The notes beneath the pieces are model-generated. The model searched no databases, had not been told where the DNA came from, and saw only the letters and a list, made by a program, of their open reading frames with translations. From Congeria kusceri (lineage: Eukaryota; Mollusca; Bivalvia; Myida; Dreissenidae), in the NCBI GenBank assembly GCA_027627225.1, contig CM051024.1, positions 39,660,225 to 39,724,224 of the forward strand: a DNA stretch of 64,000 nt. Reading direction: 5' to 3'. Of the stretch, positions 35,430 through 47,262 are shown piece after piece. The translations under genes were made by a program, and so were the position numbers. Positions within the stretch are counted from its first letter, which is position 1, and the number at the start of each line of letters is the position of its first letter.

Positions 35430-35760
35430 TTTGCTCTTTCTATGTAATAGTAGCGTCCTTGTTCAATTTCGAGACTATGCGAAGATAGTCTGAGTTTACG
35501 TAAAGCTATTTTATATTTATTTTGTTTTAGTAAGGTTCGAATTCAAAACTAGTTTTAAACATACAATACGTGCTTAGTCTACCAGATTGATTAATATTGC
35601 TTTGCCCGTTTTGCTTGAATTGATCTAGCATCCAGAGTTTTATGTTATCTAATTTTATTGTAATGGTGTCTTGGTTTATCCATAACTCTGTGAGGCCCAA
35701 TTGTTCCAATATTTCTTTTATTTGAGATACCCAGTTATTTTTATTATAATTTTATCCGTT
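35430..35760 (-). mobile_element. LINE 3' fragment (minus strand)
   Basis: Minus-strand frame: IKEILEQLGLTELWINQ, LWMLDQFKQNGQSNINQSG, STYCMFKTSFEFE, then after a break KYKIALRKLRLSSHSLEIEQ. The blocks align with 'FKCRLVDNFKQDWYGKIS' / 'RLRVSVHPLRIQTGRY' at 3.8-4.0 kb and with 50.8 kb, so this is another tail of the same broad LINE group, inserted antisense upstream of member 3. Confidence 0.75.
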
Positions 35761-35872
35761 ATCTGCGTCTCTTTTTAGCCATAGATATATACTGTTTTGT
35801 TATACTGTTTTCGTTTAAATTTAAAAACGAAAAAAAAATAAAAAAATAAAAAATTAAAAAATATGTTTTTCA

Positions 35873-35873
35873 G
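35873..35873 (+). promoter_or_regulatory. Splice acceptor of member 3 exon
   Basis: TATGTTTTTCAG before CAAGCGCATATAG, after an A-rich tract. The position matches acceptors of members 1, 4 and 5. Confidence 0.6.
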
Positions 35874-35954
35874 CAAGCGCATATAGACGTGTATATACAC
35901 AGAGGTTGGTATGATATCGACTTAAATTCCGTTGACACGCATATAGAAGACAAC

Positions 35955-36467
35955 ATGTATAGAACCAATCAAACAATGTATGGAACAGGTGGAAACGAGG
36001 CCTCGCACAATGCTGCAACTACTGCTGGACCAGCGATTGCGGCATCTGAAGGAAACGCTGATACAGGATCTGTTAGAACTAAACCTTGGGCAGCACAGCA
36101 CGTCGTAGAATTAGAAAATATGAAAGTGTTTGGTCAAGACAAAGACAAATGCGAGAAAGCAATAGCGATGTACTCGTACCAATATATAAAAAAGTATTGT
36201 ACTAACTATGCTGACTTTAACTTTAAGTCTACACAGGAGATGTACAAGGAGCTCGAACAGTCAACTTATCGAATTCACGTCATCCCAGCGCAGATGTTTG
36301 AAGATGCAATGCGTCACGGTCACGCCAACATATTTGAACTGGATTATACATACATACATCCAGCCAATAGCAGTTATATTATTGCAATTCCGGTGTATCG
36401 AAACGGCTACATTAATTCAATTGATATGTTGTGCAATAATAATCCACGACAAAATAACGAAGAATAG
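35955..36467 (+). CDS. Unrecognised small-protein family, member 3 (170 aa)
   Basis: Intact 170-residue frame. I chose ATG 35,955 because an ATG at this place is conserved in members 1, 4 and 5; the frame is open further upstream to the acceptor at 35,873, so an extended start or a coding upstream exon is possible. Layout: Ala-rich TTAGPAIAASEGNADTGSV near residues 25-45, FGQDKDKCEKAIAMY, then the core TQEMYKELEQSTYRIHVIPA, QMFEDAMRHGHANIFELDY, IIAIPVYRNGYIN and a Cys (LCNN). No signal peptide or transmembrane segment. The closest relative in the window by flanking sequence is the broken member 5. Function unknown. Confidence 0.8.
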   Translation: MYRTNQTMYGTGGNEASHNAATTAGPAIAASEGNADTGSVRTKPWAAQHVVELENMKVFGQDKDKCEKAIAMYSYQYIKKYCTNYADFNFKSTQEMYKELEQSTYRIHVIPAQMFEDAMRHGHANIFELDYTYIHPANSSYIIAIPVYRNGYINSIDMLCNNNPRQNNEE

Positions 36468-37740
36468 TAAAAATGCTATTTACAAGTTGTTTAAGGGTTA
36501 CTCGTATAAGCAAAATCTTTAGGTAATATTCTCAAATTGATTTAACATGCTGATGTTAGATTTCGATGTGTTTTTAGACAATTATTAAACATATTGTTCG
36601 AAGACTTGTTCACAAAGGACTGGTATATATGATTCAGTGATAAACATTTTAAATCGAATAATTTACCTTTCTGGGTGTTCGTTGCGTGTGTTGCTCGATT
36701 ATACAAATTTACAAAACAGATAAATGTAATTGTCTGTTGCTGTTTTTTTATTAAATATTTTAATATTATGTTACAGCCTTTTGCCAGGTCATACATAATG
36801 ATTACACATTCATTCGATACAGTATGCACATGTAATGGGAAATAGGGTATCTCCACGTGTTCTTCGGTTGGTGTTGTCATTTTCTTAATGCTGGTTCTTG
36901 AAAGAATGCAGAAATAAAAACAGTTAATAAATGCTGTATTTATTTTTTCGGTTATATTGTTGCGAATGACAGAACTCGAAAGAAAAAATATGCATATAAG
37001 AACGAATAATTATAATAATAACACAATCCAATTCATAGACAATACATACAGGTGTTGGTTTGGTGAGCAAACAAACGAAACAATAATAATATAATTTGCA
37101 AATTCCCGTTCAAGATGTTTTAACCTTAAACAAATCTTAAATACTGTTTATTAAATCGTTAATAAAATAACAATTAACCTGAATAAATATAACACTTAAT
37201 TTTGAAATTTGGATTTTTCGGAATACTATTTATAGACACACATGACCTACCGACAATTAAAAATATTTGATTATATTTTTTACGATACTCAATTTGACTT
37301 AAGAGCAAAATATTGCTAATGCGTGGCGTATTTGAGGACATGATTTTAATCAGATTAGATGATACTGTGACTAATCATGACTTGTATTTCCGGTTTCAAA
37401 CGTATAAAACATGTCATGGATGACTCAGACAAGACACTAGCGTTTCAGTTATGAGCCATTTTCGTAAAAAAGACCACACATTTCTAATAGTTTCAGTATT
37501 ACATGAGGTAACTTGTCCCGTAACATGTCAATAGTGAGTGGGAATATTGAAACAGAATCATTATTAATGAAATACAACCTACATGTAAGGTGTGTGATTG
37601 CATCGCATCATCCGAATGCTACATTCCATTTTAGTATGTTTTCTTTTTTAATCAGAAAAGGTCATGAACCCATAATATACATAATCACCTCAGTCTTAGT
37701 TTATATCTTTAACGCTTCTTCTAGTTAACAAATTAAAATC
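36468..37740 (+). repeat. 3' flank of member 3, paralogous to 45,630-46,410 and 51,350-51,480
   Basis: Shared blocks are TAGATTTCGATGT, TAGATGATACTGTGACTAA, CATTCCATTTTAGTATGTTTT and CAGTCTTAGTTTAT...CAATTTTCTTTAA. The last block is displaced in the partner by the LINE. It contains TATAAAAC at ~37,403 (ACTATACAAC in the partner). No further gene is seen. Confidence 0.75.
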
Positions 37741-37941
37741 AACGACCCTTACGTTTAAAACAATTTTCTTTAACATAAGTACACCTTATAATAACGCTCT
37801 GAACGTTTTTCTTTCATAACGATTAATCATTGGAATTCGCTAATTTGCAACTGCGTATAACATACTTGGATTCTAAGCTTTATTTCTAACGGTATTTGCA
37901 ATCATGAATTACAGGCTCAGATTCTAAGCTTCATATCGTTA

Positions 37942-38316
37942 TCAAACAAGATTGAGTGTGTAAGATGCGTCCCATTGAATCATTCTCAACAGCCTCTCCT
38001 CCGTATCGTCATCCTCTCCATCCTCTTCAATTCTAAATAACTCGAGCACTTTACACGTCTCCATGAACCGATCCCCCATTATGGACTGGGCTTTACGCCA
38101 TAACTCGTCAAAATGTTCTAAAAAATCGCCGTCGACATGAAGTATGTGATTCGAGGAATAGTAATTGTTTCCGTCACTAGAGTTACCATTTGCGTGAAAA
38201 AAAGTTGTCAGTTGCGTTGCCTATTTGAAATTCAAAGTGCTAGATTTGCAAGATTTGCGCGTGTCATTCACACACGGCGAGTGTTGCAACACCCCGATGG
38301 CGTCGTGTTTGTCCAT
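37942..38316 (-). pseudogene. Small acidic-tailed protein ORF with one in-frame stop or an intron
   Basis: On the minus strand an ATG at 38,316 (CATGG context) gives MDKHDAIGVLQHSPCV... for 31 codons, then TAG (38,223-38,221), then the same frame continues ~92 codons to TGA at 37,944-37,942. The second part contains HVDGDFLEHFDELWRKAQSI, DRFMETCKVLELF and the acidic stretch RIEEDGEDDDTEERL. AATAAA lies at 37,884-37,879, about 60 bases past the stop. Alternatively the 3' part is a terminal exon behind an acceptor ...CTCTAG at 38,177. Charged, amphipathic composition and the polyA signal argue that it is or was coding. Function not recognised. Confidence 0.45.
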
Positions 38317-38499
38317 GACAGATTATGTGTGCTGACTGGATGAAAACTATTAAAACAATTAACATGGATGCGTTGACGTCTGCCGTTGTGTCCTCATGAC
38401 AAGAGAACAGCAGATTAAACTGAACATTAAAATGGACAATTTCATCAACAGATGAAACTCTCAAACAATAATTTTCTCTTTTTGGCCTGTTGAACAACA

Positions 38500-39720
38500 G
38501 ATAATTGATGTGACCGTAACAATGCCGTGAGAAGCAATATGGCGACTACTTCGCTCCAGTTGCCCTCTTGCGAGAGCCCCAACAGATTATTGCTATATGT
38601 GAAGACCCCCACCCCCAATATACGTGTTTTGCCAAATGGGTGAATTACTGGTTAGATCCAGTCATCCCACTGTAGAATAACTTGCCACTTGCGACTTGGC
38701 ATGTTTATTTGAATTTTTATCCTTGTTTACCAGTAAGGTCTGAATAAATATTCTCTTAAAGGTTCTTTATTTAAAGCAAAGCCACGTTCAATGCTTGAAT
38801 TGCTTCAAATGTCGCAAACAATACATAAATCACAAAGAATTCCTATGAAGACTCATCTAGTTTTATCACATCAAGTTAAATAATTACTAATTTAACAGCT
38901 ATTCTCATGCATTGCGGTTGACTTCTGCTCATGATTCTTTTAAAATTTAAAAAGATTATTCTATTTCTCTGCATTTTAATCTAGAATGGTCGACATTTTA
39001 GACACGTTGTAATGGAAGGCGCAAGTTTCATAAGGCAGATATGCAATAGATTTCAATTACAGAGTGGCCACTGAAATTCCTTAGTTAAATTCCGTTATTT
39101 CCCTGATATTTCCCTGATCTTAATGTGACTTTCATTGCCATTAATCACCAGATTACCGGTACAATTCGTACAGAGCGATTACATTGTATGTCAATATAAG
39201 GCCGCCAATTCCCGTGATAGTCATTTTTTACTTATTTTTTAATTCTTTTTTACAGAATAATAATATTTTTATTGTTTTACTGTCACAATATTGTAATTAT
39301 TTTTTAGATTCCATATGTCACTATTTCATTTTTTTTCTTTAACTCCATGATTTCTCGGATTATTGCCATAACTTTCAAGTTCCATGATCAAGTTTTATAT
39401 TGTTGTCATTTGTTTGCTTTTCGGTGTACTTTGATAAGACTCATGTTATTTATTGTTGCGTATGATTAAGAAATAGCTAGAACAATGCAACAATAATTAT
39501 ATGATATTGTCTGAACACTGACTTAATTGTCTTATTTGCAATCAAATATTTGTGACTTCGGACTTTTTCAAAAAACATTTACATTTTTTTATTAGAGTAT
39601 TTATATAAATAAGAATTTATTACAACATTGTTTTGTAGTTCTTTATTCTATATGTACTGGTAATTCAAAGCTATGTAAGTGTGTATTTGTATAACATGAT
39701 AATATTTATTGTATTGCAAA
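38500..39720. other. No gene seen
   Basis: About 1.2 kb of AT-rich sequence with no open frame or repeat I can support. Confidence 0.5.
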
Positions 39721-39721
39721 T

Positions 39722-39944
39722 ATGTCCATTTTCTACTACTTAGGTTGGCTCATTTATCATGTAATAGTCATTGTTTTCAGATTTACCTCCAAAATCATAT
39801 TTAAATTCTTTGAAACTCCCGCTAGGCAGATTTTAACCAAACTTCACAGGAATGATCCTTGGTGGACCTCTTTTAAAGTTGTTCAAATCTTTCCGGTCCG
39901 CTGAATATGTAGGTCACCAGAGCTAAAAATAGATTTAAAAAGTT
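39722..39944 (+). repeat. Dispersed repeat leading into the satellite array
   Basis: TTTTAACCAAACTTCACAGG and GGTCACCAGAGCTAAAA-type text, in a style common to bivalve dispersed repeats, directly abuts the first satellite unit. Confidence 0.45.
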
Positions 39945-40816
39945 AAAACCTAAAAAAATCTTCTTCTGTGAAACCGCAGGGCTCAGAGCTTTCATATTTG
40001 ATATGTGACATCATCTAGAGGTCCTCTACAACGATTGTTCAAATTATGTCCATGGGGTCAAAACTGGCCACGCGTCGGGGGTCACATGGTTTATATAGAA
40101 TATATAGCGAAATGACTTTAAAAATCGTCTGCTCTGCAACCACAAGGCCCAGAGGTTTCATATTTGATATGTAACATCCTATAGTGGTCCTCTACAAAGA
40201 TTGTTCAAAATATGGCCCTGGGGTAAAAGCTGGCCACGCCCCGGGGTCTCATGGTTTATATAGAATATATAGCAAAATGACTTAAAAATCTTCTCTGAAA
40301 CCGTAAGGCCCAGAGGTTTCATATTTGGTATGTAACATCCTCAAATGGTCCTTTACAAATTTTGTTCAAATTATGCCCCTGGGATCAAAACCAGCCACGC
40401 CCAGGGGGTCACATTGTTTATATAGAATATATAGCAAAATGACTTTAAAAAACCTTCTCCTCTGAAACCACAAGGCCCTGAGGTTTCATATTTGGTATGA
40501 AACATCCTTTAGTGGTCCTTTACTAAGTTTGCTCAAATAATGCCCCTGGGGTCAAAACGGGCCACGCCCCGGGGGTCACATGGTTTATATAGAATAATTA
40601 GCAAAATGACTTTTAAAATCTTCTCCTTTGAAACCACAAGGCCCAGAGGTTTCATATTTGGTATGTAACATCCTTAAGTGGTCCTTTACAAAGATTGTTC
40701 AAATTATGCCCCTTGGGTCAAAACTAGCCACGCCCAGAAAGTCACATGGTTTATATAAACTTATATAGCAAAACGTCTTCTAAAATCTTCTCTGAAACAG
40801 AAAGGCCCAGAGGTTT
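39945..40816 (+). repeat. Satellite array, ~150-bp units (array 2)
   Basis: About six units of the same family as 905-1,660, with landmarks AGAGGTTTCATATTTGGTAT, AAATTATGCCCCTGGGGTCA and GGGGGTCACATGGTTTATAT. It abuts the start of duplication copy 2. Confidence 0.92.
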
Positions 40817-41734
40817 CTTATTTGGAATGTAGCATCATATACTGTAAACGTATATAAATTTGTCGGTATGAAATTTTGTGGTTTCTTTAAAAACGACAAT
40901 TTTGTGGATTTCAAATTTTGAAGAAAAAAATACATCCAGTGATCCACAGTTTGACATCACTACTCTGTAAACTTGCAAGTCCGTCATTAAGTCTGGATTA
41001 CGTAATCATGGTCACTAAAATATGTAATAAGAGATATAATGGCAATTTTTGATCATCATTTGTTTGGCCCCAGCTAGACCGTCAGCCAGCAATACAATCA
41101 ATACATGCAGACAAATCCCATGATTTTCGTGTAAAAAATATTGCTAATTAAACTGGCTGAAACCGGGTATTGTCTACATCAAGACCTGTCAAAGGGGATT
41201 AGGCAGTCCCCATTGATTTCACACTTCAAACCATTTACCCAGACACTACCGGATATACCCACTTAAAAGAGTATATAATTAGCATTTATAAGATTGTGTT
41301 ATGAACTTATTCTAACTGGACTGAAAAACTGCTTATTATAGGAAATACATTTCAGGAATGTATTTCGGCAGACGACTGTTGACATGTATTATCGCTCTCA
41401 CAATAATGACTGATGAACTTTAGGTTAAAAATACGCGTATGATTTGATGCGTTATGTGTTATGTTAAAATACTTCAGATTTCCTTAACAATGGATTAAGT
41501 TGGATTAAAAGATATTCTTATATGGTAAATATTTAATTTGTTATTCATTATTGCTCACGCGATATGCTCTTTACATAGATGTCTTAATTGCTCATAGTCA
41601 GCTTAAGAAGTGGACTTGCTGGTTGGTACCAGATGCGTCATTTATTCGTCGGCACTTGAATTCGTTGTTTTGTCTATCCAGGAAATCCACGAAAATTAGT
41701 GTCCCACGATTAATAATGATTTTACAGTAGTAGT

Positions 41735-42490
41735 CCTCTACAAAGAGTGTTCAAATTATGCCCCTGGGGTCAAATCTGGTGGCTACCCGAGGGGTTACAT
41801 GCTTAATATAGACTTAAATAGCAAAGTTACTTTAAAGCTGGTAATGCCCTGGGGGTCACATGGTTTATATCTACTTTATTTGCAAAAAATGTCTTTAAAA
41901 ATCTTCTCCTCGGAAACTGAAAGGACCAGAGGTTTGGTATTTGGTAACCGCCAGTGGTTTGTAACATCCCCAAGAGTTCCCCTACAAAAGATTGTTAAAA
42001 TTATGCCCCATGGGTCAAAACTGACCACACCCAAGGGGTCACATGGTTTATTTAGACTTAAATAGCAAAATTACTTTTAAAATCTTCTCCTCTGAAACCG
42101 CAAGGCCTAGAGTTTTCATATTAAGTATGTAACATCTGTATAGTGGTACTCTACAAATGCTGTTTAAATTATTCCCCTGGGGTCAAATCAGTTCACGCCC
42201 CGGGGGTCACATGGCTTACATAGACTTAAATACCAAAATGACTTTAAAACTCTTCTTTGAAACGGGAAAGCCCACAGCTTTCCTATATTTGGTAGGTAAC
42301 ATTGCACAGTAGTCCTCTCCAAAGATTGTTCAAAGTATGACCCTGGGGTCAAATATGGTGGCACCCAGAGGGTCACATGCTTTATATAGACTTAAATAGC
42401 AAAGTTACTTTAAAAATCTTTACCTGAAACCGCAAGGCCCAGAGGTTGTTCAAGATTGTTCATATTATGCCCCTGGGATAAAAATGAGCC
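41735..42490 (+). repeat. Satellite array, ~150-160-bp units (array 3)
   Basis: Duplicate of 905-1,660, with the same degenerate units. Confidence 0.9.
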
Positions 42491-43963
42491 ACGCTTCGGG
42501 GATGCAAATTCCAATTGGGTTACAAGGTCTCAGATGAGCGTCCTATGGTCCTCTTGTTTGTGTTTGTCTCCACCATTTCATAATGAACATTTTTATGTAA
42601 TTTTTAAATATATTTTTACGCAACTTTCTAATATTATAGTAATCCGTAAGCAGTATCCCAAAATTTGGAAAAAAAGTACAGATAGTTTGGGTACATTAAT
42701 GAATATGTTTAGTCAAGTGGCATTTCTATACGGATGATTACGAGTGCAGTGGCTTGTCACATTAGACCACTTTCCCGTTTTATAAATGTCACGTGACTTT
42801 CCCGATGCCTCCGTTTTTACTATTTATAGACGGCACGTGAAAAAGTAACGGTTGTGAGTCAGTAAATGTCTTATGAAACAAAAGAATGTTAAAAGTGTTC
42901 CAACAGTTGTGTGATGTGTACGCTAAAAAGATAAAAACTATCAGACGTCGAGTAGAGTCATAATGTTTGGACATGTGCATCACTACACTCGTGATCACAA
43001 CGTCCGCATTGAAGAACATTCAATTGATTTCTACATTAAGTTATTGAGATCTGGAGTGAAACTAAGTACGTGCATACACGGCGAAACAACCGGAAAACTC
43101 TTGTATTGCGGATGTTCTCGGTATTTTGCTTGTGTATATATTATACTCACATTTCATGGTAAAACAAGCGGAAAACACTTATTTTGGGGATGTTCTCGGT
43201 ATTTCGCTTGAAAATAATACTCGCATTTTACTTCATAATTTAAAATGTCTGATTTACATCACTATCATTGGACGGAAAAAAAACACTATTACATAAACAA
43301 GAGTGACCTTTAAATAATTTGAGGTAAGACATTTAACAGTATTTTAACCAGTTTAAAATATTTAATAGAACTGTAGAGTAAACATTGGTGTAGATGGAAA
43401 AAGAGTGTGCTTTCTTGAAAAACAAACACATTGAGAATGGTAAATGGGAAATTGACATTTATCACGAATAATAATGAATCAGTCACAATATATTTCGAAT
43501 TTCGAGTTTCGAAAATGTACACTCATTATGAGGTTATTTCCCAAAATTGCTGACGAGGTAAACAATGGTACAGAATGATCTTCATGTACCTAGTAATAAA
43601 AAACAAGTTGTAGTTGTGTCGTATATTATAACCAAGGTTAGCTGACTTAATAAACGAAACAATCAGGCCGCCTGCAAATAATTCATATGTTAAAATTTAA
43701 ATTTGACATCCTATGGGAATACATAGAGCGGTGTGAAAACAGTATGGATATATTGTTTACGTAACTGTCGCTAATGGTTGCGAACGACCGATTGTTCTTT
43801 TAATTTAAAATATATTTACAACATATTCTAATGGATCAATTTTATATTGATTAACACAAAGAAAATATAGTTCTTGTTTTTTTCAGTCAAGCCATATACG
43901 CCTAATTACAGAGCTAGTTGTAATATCAACTGCAATACTCAAGAATTTCAGGTATATAGGAAA

Positions 43964-44458
43964 ATGTGTAAGGAGATTTTCAAATCTGGAACAATTACAA
44001 ATTTGCAAACTCAAAATTCTACAACTAATATTGGACCAATGAATGCTGGTCCTATTGGAAACGCAGATACAGGGTCTATTAGATATACATACGAACCACA
44101 AATAATTGAACAGTTTGGAGGGATACGACTTTACGGACAAGACAGAGACAAATGCAAGAAAGCAGTAGAGACGTTCTATACTTTGTACAGACATGATGCT
44201 AACAACGCTGACACCGAAATAAGTTACGTGCATTCCGCACAAGAGATGTAGAAGGAGCTGGAACAGTCAACCTATCGAATTCATGTCATACCAGCGCAGA
44301 TGTTTGAGGATGCAATGCGTCACGGGAACGCCAACATATTTGAATTGGATTATACATACATACATCCGGCTAGTTGTAGATATGTCATTGCAATTCCGGT
44401 GTACCGAAATGGCTACATTAATTTAAGTGATACGATGTGTAATGATCAGAAAAATTAA
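43964..44458 (+). pseudogene. Family member 4, inactivated by one nonsense codon
   Basis: Duplicate of member 1. From the conserved ATG the frame runs 95 codons, then TAG at 44,249-44,251 where member 1 has TAC (Tyr). Beyond it the frame stays open to TAA at 44,456-44,458, for a full length of 164 codons, with intact core blocks YRIHVIPAQMFEDAMRHG, IFELDYTYIHPA and IAIPVYRNGYIN. The acceptor (43,885) is present. A single nonsense change in an otherwise clean frame suggests recent loss, a segregating null allele or a sequencing error. Truncation would remove the whole conserved core. Confidence 0.82.
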
Positions 44459-44902
44459 CGCATGAGATGATTGCTATTTAAGTGATTGTGCAGTAGCTGT
44501 TTTGTAATTCACTAAATTATAAGAAAATGTGTAAGAATTCCCCCCCAACACACACTTATGATAACAAAAAAGAGAGAAAGGAATCAACAACAACAGGAAC
44601 ACTCCAAATTATTCCATTCGTTTAGTGTTACAAACCCTAAATAATTTTATCAATTTCAACTAAAGATGACTTATTAACGCAACGATATTTACAGTATATC
44701 TCTATGTCCGTAGAGTTATTGCGCTCCCTTAAATACACTAGTTTTTATTTTTATTTTTGGAATTTGGGACAAAAAGTCGGAAAAATATCAATTCGTCAAT
44801 CTGTGAACAAGTCCTTTTAAGTTTCGTTTCGTTTTCATTTTGATATTCAGAGGTGGCTGTACTATCGACTGAAATTCCGTTAGCACTCATATAGAAGACA
44901 AC

Positions 44903-45503
44903 ATGCATCGAACCAATTCAAAGTATGAAACAAAAGGAAACAAGTCATCGCAAAATGCTGCAAGTAATGCTGGACCAGCGATTGCATTACATGAAGGAGA
45001 CGCTGAAACAGGGTCTGTAACAATAAAACCTAAAATTGGACAACAAGACCTTATGTTTGGAGATATTTAACTTAATGGGTCACAAAGACAACTGCAAGAA
45101 AGCAATAGACATAAACGAATGTATTAAAAAATATTATAAAAACAAAGCTGAAATTACCTCGCAGTCTACACAAGAAAGGTACAAGGACCAGGGACAGTCA
45201 ACTTATCGAATTCAAGTCATACCGGCGCAGATGTTTGAAGATGCAATGCGTCATGGTGAAACCAACAAAGACAAATACCAGAAAGCAAAAGAGATTTACC
45301 AAGAGATGTACAAAGGGCTGGAACAATCAACTTATTGCATTCATGTCATAAAAGTGCAGATGTTTGAGGATGCAATGCGTCATGGGCTTGCCTTACTTGA
45401 ACTGGATTATAAGTTCATATGCTCGGCTAATAGTAGTCATATCATTTCAATTCCTGTCATGAAAACAAACAGCTATATCAATCCAATTGATCATTCTTGG
45501 TAA
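44903..45503 (+). pseudogene. Family member 5, frameshifted, with an internally duplicated core
   Basis: The exon opens after acceptor TTTTGATATTCAG (44,850). ATG 44,903 matches the conserved start; the frame (HRTNSKYETKGNKSS..., GPAIALHEGDAETGSV) ends at TAA 45,068. The next frame (open from before 45,036 to 45,503) carries the rest: CKKAID, then the core twice. The first copy is TYRIQVIPAQMFEDAMRHG; the second, 129 bases (43 codons) later, is TYCIHVIKVQMFEDAMRHG, followed by LELDYKF and HIISIPVMKTNSYIN. One +1 shift separates start from core, so it is called a pseudogene, although splicing or an alternative start could rescue the core part. Confidence 0.7.
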
Positions 45504-46429
45504 CCCAGTGTGGATTCATTACGCATACTACATGTATCATAAAGTGTAACAGCATATAACACGTGGGTATTCGACGATGCCAATTGATATGTTCTGTAAT
45601 AATCATGCATCCAAGACAAATTAATACTGGAAAGTGAAATTGATTTGCACAATTTGTTAAAGAGTTACTCCTGTAAGCAACGACGTTTTATTTGTAAATA
45701 TTTTCAATTTGATTATTTCTCGTGTTGTTAGATTTCGATGTCTTTCAAGGCAATTATTATTATACTGTTTGCTGAATCAGGATTAAAAAATATTTTTTGA
45801 AGACGTTTGAACAAATGAATGGTTTCGACGCTTCAGTGGTAAAAATGTTGAATCGAATTATTGTATCTTTCTGTCTGTATTAATTCCGAATTTTCGAAAA
45901 TCGGAATAACATATTAAATCTGTCTATGTGTTATGTACACATGAAACATGAAATTAAAAGTATAGGGTGATTAATGATGTAAGTAAACTGTTTTGAGTTC
46001 TTTCTATGCGACCATACGATGGAATTAATATTTATAATTTATCATTTAGTATCACACTGATTAATAAATAAAAATAACTAATTTCGCTGTACATTTTATA
46101 TTCGTCTATAATAAAGCAATTAAAATATCTGATAATCAGCTTTAGATGATACTGTGACTAAACATGACATATATTACCGGCTTAAAACTATACAACTTCA
46201 TGGATGACACACAGAACTCTGAATCAGTTTCGAAAAAAACCACATGTCTAGTGGTTTCACTATTACGTCCCGGTACATGTACGTTGTGAGCGGCAATATT
46301 AAAAAATTATGAATAATTGTTGTTGAAATATAACCTACGATGTTTGGTAACTCCGCGTGATCTTAATGCAGAATTCCATTTTAGTATGTTTTGATTACAA
46401 CTTGATCAAATAATATATCGAAGGACCAA
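45504..46429. other. 3' flank of member 5; no gene seen
   Basis: Diverged copy of 36,470-37,640 up to the LINE start. A residual TCGACGATGCCAATTGATAT / CCAAGACAAATTAA stretch near 45,570-45,625 recalls the 3' end of the family CDS. Confidence 0.6.
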
Positions 46430-46539
46430 TTTAGCGCAACCAGCAGCTGTGCCTAGCGCCACACAGGACCAGGGTTCGATACAGGCGATATTTGTCAAGC
46501 ATTGATAACAGGCTCACCAAGCTTGATCGTATTGAGTAG

Positions 46540-47262
46540 GATGTATCAAAAATGGCGAAAAATGTAACACTTGTGGAGGCCCGAATGAATGACATCGACA
46601 CTAAGTATTCTGAGGTTACATCACGGCTTCTTGAACTTGAACTAGCCGGGCTTTCGATAGTAGTGAATGCGATGCTTTGCGTCGTAAACATTCTATTTTA
46701 TAAAAATCTTTGAACTCTGAAAAGTCTGATGCTTTGTCGAGAGATGTAAATGACTCGAAGCAGTTAAATTCCACATTAGCTGATGATGTTATCCAGCTGA
46801 AAGCCCATTCTATGCGCGACATTCTCCTTTTTTTAAATTTCGCTGAGAAAAATTCGTTTAATGATAGGAGAAATGAAGATTGTATGTCAAAAGTTCTTTC
46901 TTTCTGCGAAAATGAACTTGGCATGAATGATTCGCGGGTAATCAAGATCGACCGTGCTCATCGTTTTGGACGGTTCGAACAAGGTTCGAAGAGACCTATC
47001 GTCGCCAAATTCAACTTCCATCAGGATAAGCTGCCAGTGAAGCAAAACGCCTCTGATAAGCTGAAGCACTCTGCATATCACGTGTCTGACCAATATCCTC
47101 GTGAGATTCAGGAACGTCGGCGGAAGTTAATTCCGTATCTAGTGCAGGCGCGTTCTCAAAACAAGCAGGCTTCCCCGAGCGTTGATAAGCTGTATTTCGA
47201 CAGGAAACTATATCGCCGACAGCCTTCCACCTGGTCCTCGCCCGGATCTGCCGCCTCGCGGC
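46540..47262 (+). pseudogene. LINE ORF1: coiled coil plus RRM-like domain
   Basis: N-terminal heptad-like MAKNVTLVEARMNDIDTKYS..., then NSEKSDALSRDVNDSKQL with a stop in between. The central part has VIKIDRAHRFGRF, RPIVAKFNFHQDK and SDQYPREIQERRRKLIPYL, the layout of a nucleic-acid-binding ORF1p (RRM-like then C-terminal domain). The frame from 46,710 is open until it enters the inserted RT fragment, after CTCGCGGC at 47,262, ending in a chimeric tail. Confidence 0.75.

Larger units (their letters stand above)
40817..44500 (+). repeat. Segmental duplication, copy 2 (partner 1-3,685)
   Basis: Starts with the same bases as position 1 and keeps order and orientation. Notable differences: an extra 12 bases at the start of the family CDS (43,970 region), TGC here versus TGA upstream of the start in copy 1, and TAG here versus TAC in the CDS. 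It includes a satellite array and the 73-bp tandem pair. Confidence 0.93.

Noticed and set aside
35527..35709. 60-aa minus-strand frame as a gene
   Set aside because: Part of a LINE tail.
46431..46945. Two minus-strand frames (86 and 109 aa)
   Set aside because: Antisense to LINE ORF1, whose sense frame has the coiled-coil and RRM-like motifs.
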